Position numbers and translations under genes: made by a program | Origin: an uncultured Prevotellaceae bacterium | GTDB taxonomy: Bacteria; Bacteroidota; Bacteroidia; Bacteroidales; Bacteroidaceae | Assembly: GCA_946415365.1 (NCBI GenBank) | Contig: CAMKSE010000002.1 | Location: 186,001-250,000 of the forward strand | DNA length: 64,000 nucleotides | Direction: 5' to 3' | In this document: positions 60,540 to 64,000 of the stretch, in pieces | Position numbering within the stretch: position 1 is the first letter of the stretch | Layout of the letters: every line of letters begins with the position of its first letter | Notes under the pieces: generated by a model | What the model was told of the DNA's origin: nothing | The model's database searches: none | The model's input: only the letters and a program-made list of their open reading frames with translations

Positions 60540-62663
60540 TTATCTTTTCTTATGTATCCACCTTGAAATGGTATCATAAATACTCTTTTCCTCATGGTGC
60601 TGCGCCTCAGTGAAACTCATACGGTCTTCCTTCGTATCACCAAACTGGTCAGGGAAAATAATCATGAGATTCTTGCCTGAGAAATGCTTCTGCAATTCAT
60701 CTGGCAAACGCTCAAGTGCAGTTTTGTAAGATATTGTACCCTTACGGGCTGTGACAACAACAAACAGATGATCCTCTGAAATCTCCGCAGCCAGTCGCGG
60801 CAACTGGTTCCAGTGATCCATCTGTGTATATTCAGCCCTGACGTGCGGATGATGGTTGTTGATGTACTCAGCAATGAGTACCAACGAATCATTCCGCCCA
60901 TGAAACTGAATGCGGCAGTCAAGCTGTCCGGACAAACGGCTAAGACGCTCCAACCATCGATGGAATCCCGGTTCAAATTCTGCCCTCGACGGTACCGCCA
61001 CCCTGATACGACGGAGGGTGGACATAGGCTGAACAAAACGGGTAAGAATAATCTGACGGTTCAAACCATTATAGAGACTTTGGATAAACTCTCCCCAGAA
61101 TCGTGGATTGATGTCAGTATGCACATGCATTCCCATAATAATCTCTGAACAGCCAAACTCCCTGAATGCATGTTTGATACCATTAGCAATGTTGGTAGCC
61201 AATCGCACTTGCGTTTGCACCTTCACATCAGAAGCACTGCCCTGTTGCTGCAGTTTCTCCAATAGGCGAAGGCCTTGTTCACGGGAAGGATTGCTGTTCT
61301 GGTCGTCATAGACCACATTGAGTGCCACTAACTCACGGTTCAGCCGTTGGTTGCGCATCAGCATAGCCAGATAAAGCAGCTGAGGGGCAATATCAGGATA
61401 CTTCACGCAGAGAAGAATTTTCTCATCATCGTCCTTTGGAATATCTGTCTGCAGATGCGTCTTCTCCTGAATAATAATCTGCTGGGCTGCATGCTCCGTT
61501 ATCAGTGTACTGATTACACAAGTAAAGAGAATCATCATCACGACACCATTAAGTGTGATGTCATTAATCATATATTCCCCAGGTGCAACCTCCAGACGCA
61601 TCCCTACCATCACCATGGCGATGGCACCGGCAGCATGGGCTGAGGTAAGACCGAACATCATGTTACCGTCTGCCTTCGTCAGACGGAATAACAAACTTGA
61701 GACATAAGCGGCAGCAGCCTTTCCAAAGGTACCGAAGAAGACGATCAGGAATACTACCCACACCATATCGATGCCCGAGAAGATGGTGCGGACGTTGATA
61801 AGCATGCCCACACCTATCAGAAAATAGGGAATAAACAGGGCGTTGCCGATAAACTCAATACGGTTCATCAGGGGTGACACATGAGGGATATACCTGCTGA
61901 GGATTAATCCCGAGAAAAATGCGCCAAAGATGCCCTCTATGCCTATCAAGGAAGTGAGAGCAGCACTGAGGAACATGATACCCAACACAAATATATACTG
62001 CATCACCGCATCACTATAGCGCCGCAAGAAAGATCTTGTAAGTTTCGGAATAAGGATAACACTGCCCACACAAAATGCTGCAAACTTCACAATGAAGAGT
62101 ATCCAGAACAGCCAGCCACTTCCTTTCTCAAATGAACTTGAGAGCGCAGCCAGCATCACAAGGGCCATAAATAAAGATATCATCGACGAACCGACACTAA
62201 GTCCGACACTCGGATGATGCTGCAAGCCATAACGCCCGATAATGGGATAAGCAATAAGCGTATTCGATGCCATGATACATCCCAGAAGGAACGAAGCTGC
62301 CGGAGAGTAGTCCAGGATGGTCATCGCCATAATGTAAGTCAGGATCAGCGGTACAAAACATGTCAGCAACCCGAAAATCAAGAATCGTCGAGTATGTTTC
62401 TTCACACCCTCTATGTCCATCTCCAGTCCTGCAAGGAACATGATATAATAGAGTCCTACCCTGCCAAAGAGTTCAAAAGAGTTGTCACGCTCCAAGATAT
62501 TGAAGCCATATTGTCCAATCATGACACCTGCCAACACCATGCCTATGATATGAGGAATACGTAACTTACTCATCACAATAGGTGCAAAGAGGATGATCAA
62601 CAGCACTACAAAAAAGATTAGTGTAGGGTCTGTGATTGGTAAATATGATACCAATAATGTCAT
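60540..62663 (-). CDS. Kef/CPA2-type cation:proton antiporter with C-terminal USP-like region
   Basis: The 707-residue protein has about 12 transmembrane helices in the first 400 residues (FVVLLIILFAPIVMSKLRIP, LYYIMFLAGLEMDIEGV, and GIEGIFGAFFSGLILSRYIP), typical of CPA2 exchangers. The C-terminal 300 residues contain two segments resembling universal-stress-protein folds (EIIMGMHVHTD, LFVVVTARKG) instead of a TrkA-N domain. It probably exchanges Na+ or K+ for protons. A TAACTTTG box lies at 62672-62679, only 8 bases before the ATG. Confidence 0.87.
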   Translation of the reverse strand: MTLLVSYLPITDPTLIFFVVLLIILFAPIVMSKLRIPHIIGMVLAGVMIGQYGFNILERDNSFELFGRVGLYYIMFLAGLEMDIEGVKKHTRRFLIFGLLTCFVPLILTYIMAMTILDYSPAASFLLGCIMASNTLIAYPIIGRYGLQHHPSVGLSVGSSMISLFMALVMLAALSSSFEKGSGWLFWILFIVKFAAFCVGSVILIPKLTRSFLRRYSDAVMQYIFVLGIMFLSAALTSLIGIEGIFGAFFSGLILSRYIPHVSPLMNRIEFIGNALFIPYFLIGVGMLINVRTIFSGIDMVWVVFLIVFFGTFGKAAAAYVSSLLFRLTKADGNMMFGLTSAHAAGAIAMVMVGMRLEVAPGEYMINDITLNGVVMMILFTCVISTLITEHAAQQIIIQEKTHLQTDIPKDDDEKILLCVKYPDIAPQLLYLAMLMRNQRLNRELVALNVVYDDQNSNPSREQGLRLLEKLQQQGSASDVKVQTQVRLATNIANGIKHAFREFGCSEIIMGMHVHTDINPRFWGEFIQSLYNGLNRQIILTRFVQPMSTLRRIRVAVPSRAEFEPGFHRWLERLSRLSGQLDCRIQFHGRNDSLVLIAEYINNHHPHVRAEYTQMDHWNQLPRLAAEISEDHLFVVVTARKGTISYKTALERLPDELQKHFSGKNLMIIFPDQFGDTKEDRMSFTEAQHHEEKSIYDTISRWIHKKR

Positions 62664-62671
62664 TTCGGGTA

Positions 62672-62679
62672 CAAAGTTA
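62672..62679 (-). promoter_or_regulatory. -7 promoter box of the antiporter operon
   Basis: TAACTTTG on the minus strand, 8 bases before the ATG at 62663, so the leader is almost absent. It is divergent from the asd promoter box at 62712-62719. Confidence 0.65.
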
Positions 62680-62711
62680 CGAAAAAAAGTTTAAGTTAGA
62701 ACTTTTTTTTG

Positions 62712-62719
62712 TAATTTTG
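62712..62719 (+). promoter_or_regulatory. -7 promoter box of asd
   Basis: TAATTTTGCA, 35 bases before the ATG at 62755. Confidence 0.65.
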
Positions 62720-62754
62720 CAGCCAAAATGTAACCATTTAAAGAATTAGTCAAG

Positions 62755-63768
62755 ATGAAAGTAGCAATTGTTGGTGCGAGCGGAGCCGTGGGACAAGAGT
62801 TCCTGCGGATCCTCGACGAGAGGAATTTCCCTATGGATGAACTGGTGCTGTTCGGCTCAGAACGTAGTGCTGGGCGTAAGTACACATTTAAGGGTAAGGA
62901 GATTGAAGTGAAGTTACTTCAGCACAATGACGACTTCAAGGATGTGGATATTGCCTTTACCTCTGCTGGTGCAGGTACGTCGAAAGAGTTTGCCGAGACA
63001 ATCACAAAATATGGTGCAGTGATGATAGATAACTCCAGCGCTTTCCGTTTGGATGACGATGTACCCCTTGTGGTTCCTGAGTGTAATGCCGCAGACGCCT
63101 TGAACCGTCCCCGTGGCATTATCGCTAATCCTAACTGCACGACCATCATGATGGTCGTTGTGCTTCAGCCACTTGAGAACATTTCCCATATCAAGCGCAT
63201 CCATGTAGCCTCATATCAGAGTGCCTCTGGTGCAGGTGCTGCCGCTATGGCAGAACTGCAGCAGCAGTATAAAGAGATGGTGGAGGACGGTGAGGTGAAG
63301 ACTGTCAAGAAGTTCGCCCACCAGTTGGCATACAACGTGATTCCCCAGATTGACGTATTCCAGCCCAACGGATACACCAAGGAGGAGATGAAGATGTACA
63401 ATGAGACCCGTAAGATCATGCATACCGATGCAAAGTGCTCGGCCATGTGTGTCCGCGTCAGTTCCCTGCGCTCACACTCCGAGTCTGTATGGATCGAGAC
63501 TGAGAAGCCCATTAGTGTCGAAGAGGCTCAGAAGGCGATTGCCGCTGCTCCTGGTTGTACACTGAAGGACGATCCCTCTACCCTGACCTACCCCATGCCC
63601 CTTGAGACAGCTGGCAAAGACGATGTCTACGTTGGCCGTATCCGCAAGGACCTGAGCGATGACTGTGGTCTGACGTTCTGGCTCTCAGGTGACCAGATTC
63701 GCAAGGGTGCTGCCCTCAATGCCGTACAAATAGCAGAGTATCTGGTAAAAGTTGGCAATGTTAAGTAA
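62755..63768 (+). CDS. asd: Aspartate-semialdehyde dehydrogenase
   Basis: The 337-residue enzyme reduces aspartyl phosphate to the semialdehyde for lysine, methionine, threonine and diaminopimelate synthesis. Seen are the NADP-binding [17 protein letters not shown], the active-site cysteine in [11 protein letters not shown] and [13 protein letters not shown]. Its last 11 bases overlap the start of the next lipoprotein gene. Confidence 0.95.
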   Translation: MKVAIVGASGAVGQEFLRILDERNFPMDELVLFGSERSAGRKYTFKGKEIEVKLLQHNDDFKDVDIAFTSAGAGTSKEFAETITKYGAVMIDNSSAFRLDDDVPLVVPECNAADALNRPRGIIANPNCTTIMMVVVLQPLENISHIKRIHVASYQSASGAGAAAMAELQQQYKEMVEDGEVKTVKKFAHQLAYNVIPQIDVFQPNGYTKEEMKMYNETRKIMHTDAKCSAMCVRVSSLRSHSESVWIETEKPISVEEAQKAIAAAPGCTLKDDPSTLTYPMPLETAGKDDVYVGRIRKDLSDDCGLTFWLSGDQIRKGAALNAVQIAEYLVKVGNVK

Positions 63769-64000
63769 GATCTTCTATAGGGCAGTCTATTTGACTGCCC
63801 TTCTTTTTCTTTTCGCCTGTGGTGGCGGCGATGATGATGGCCGTCGTTTGGGTGAAATAATTGTTGGTACATGGCAACGAGGATGGAATGAAGGAGATGT
63901 TGTCATCGAAGGCGATACGGATCTAAAGCCAGAGAACTTTGCCTACGACCGCTTCGAGTTCCACGACGATGGCAGTTACAACGGTATGGTGCGTAAGGGC
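63758..64000 (+). CDS. Putative lipoprotein, C-terminus cut by window edge
   Basis: The frame overlaps asd and has a signal peptide with lipobox LLFLFACG followed by a Gly/Asp linker and a soluble domain ([29 protein letters not shown]). The WxR...F.DDG pattern recalls lipocalin-like (DUF4923/5004 type) lipoproteins of Bacteroidetes. A hairpin with T-rich tail lies inside the signal-peptide codons (63780-63800). 81 codons are visible. Confidence 0.7.
   Translation, partial: MLSKIFYRAVYLTALLFLFACGGGDDDGRRLGEIIVGTWQRGWNEGDVVIEGDTDLKPENFAYDRFEFHDDGSYNGMVRKG
63780..63810 (+). terminator. Terminator-like hairpin inside the signal-peptide codons
   Basis: GGGCAGTC (63780-63787) and GACTGCCC (63793-63800) form a perfect 8-bp stem with a 5-base loop, followed by TTCTTTTTCTTTTC. 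It lies 12 bases after the asd stop, where the asd terminator would be expected, but within the lipoprotein frame. Confidence 0.6.

Overview
The window looks like a chromosomal segment of a Bacteroidales bacterium, most likely a Prevotella-type member of the Prevotellaceae. The evidence is the promoter style (TTTG, 18-21 bases, then TAnnTTTG, seen repeatedly), the scarcity of Shine-Dalgarno sequences, the many secreted proteins and lipoproteins, OMP barrel proteins, a TPR/HTH regulator, and Bacteroidetes-type mobile genes (MobV-like relaxase, DUF6371, VirE_N/BT4734 helicase, HU-like protein). All functions are read from the sequence and family knowledge; no search was run.

Layout. 1-2917: end of a secreted protein gene and dnaK with its terminator. 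About 2930-9600: an integrative mobilizable element with HTH protein, tyrosine integrase, excisionase-like HTH, RepA-like ATPase, DUF6371/toprim protein, an oriT-like hairpin and a MobV relaxase. 9670-17707: a leftward block of envelope genes (CBM20-fused esterase, Crp/Fnr regulator, beta-barrel protein, TlpA-like thioredoxin, carboxypeptidase-regulatory-like protein, secreted unknowns), ending in a truncated OM-protein remnant that is divergent from a membrane TPR-HTH regulator. 19678-28377: Abi_2 protein, membrane protein, secreted CE1-type esterase, GltS with a barrel protein, and a large DUF4842/DUF4114-like lipoprotein.

28398-39636 is an accessory island: AlkZ-related winged-helix protein, VirE_N helicase, a 500-bp intergenic region with two opposed 11-bp-phased repeat arrays, HU-like protein, AAA ATPase, a relaxase C-terminal remnant, an A+T-rich set of unrecognised genes behind an XRE regulator, an AlbA_2 ATPase and a Fic gene broken by an internal deletion.

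39667-64000 is mainly core genome: a 16-residue repeat protein, a D-Ala-D-Ala carboxypeptidase, the N-degron operon clpS-clpA-aat followed by a MATE pump, a probable unannotated ncRNA, rsmA, a flippase-like membrane protein with pepD, corA behind a structured leader with an acidic mini-ORF, a DUF349 protein, paaK with an ACT protein, tRNA-Val, purB-rluB-like-asnS, an antiporter-lolD-CvfB-like cluster and asd. The most novel-looking signals are the symmetric repeat region beside the VirE helicase, a motif shared at identical spacing by the HU and clpS promoters, the corA leader, and the ATG-free transcript unit at 45.9-46.2 kb.
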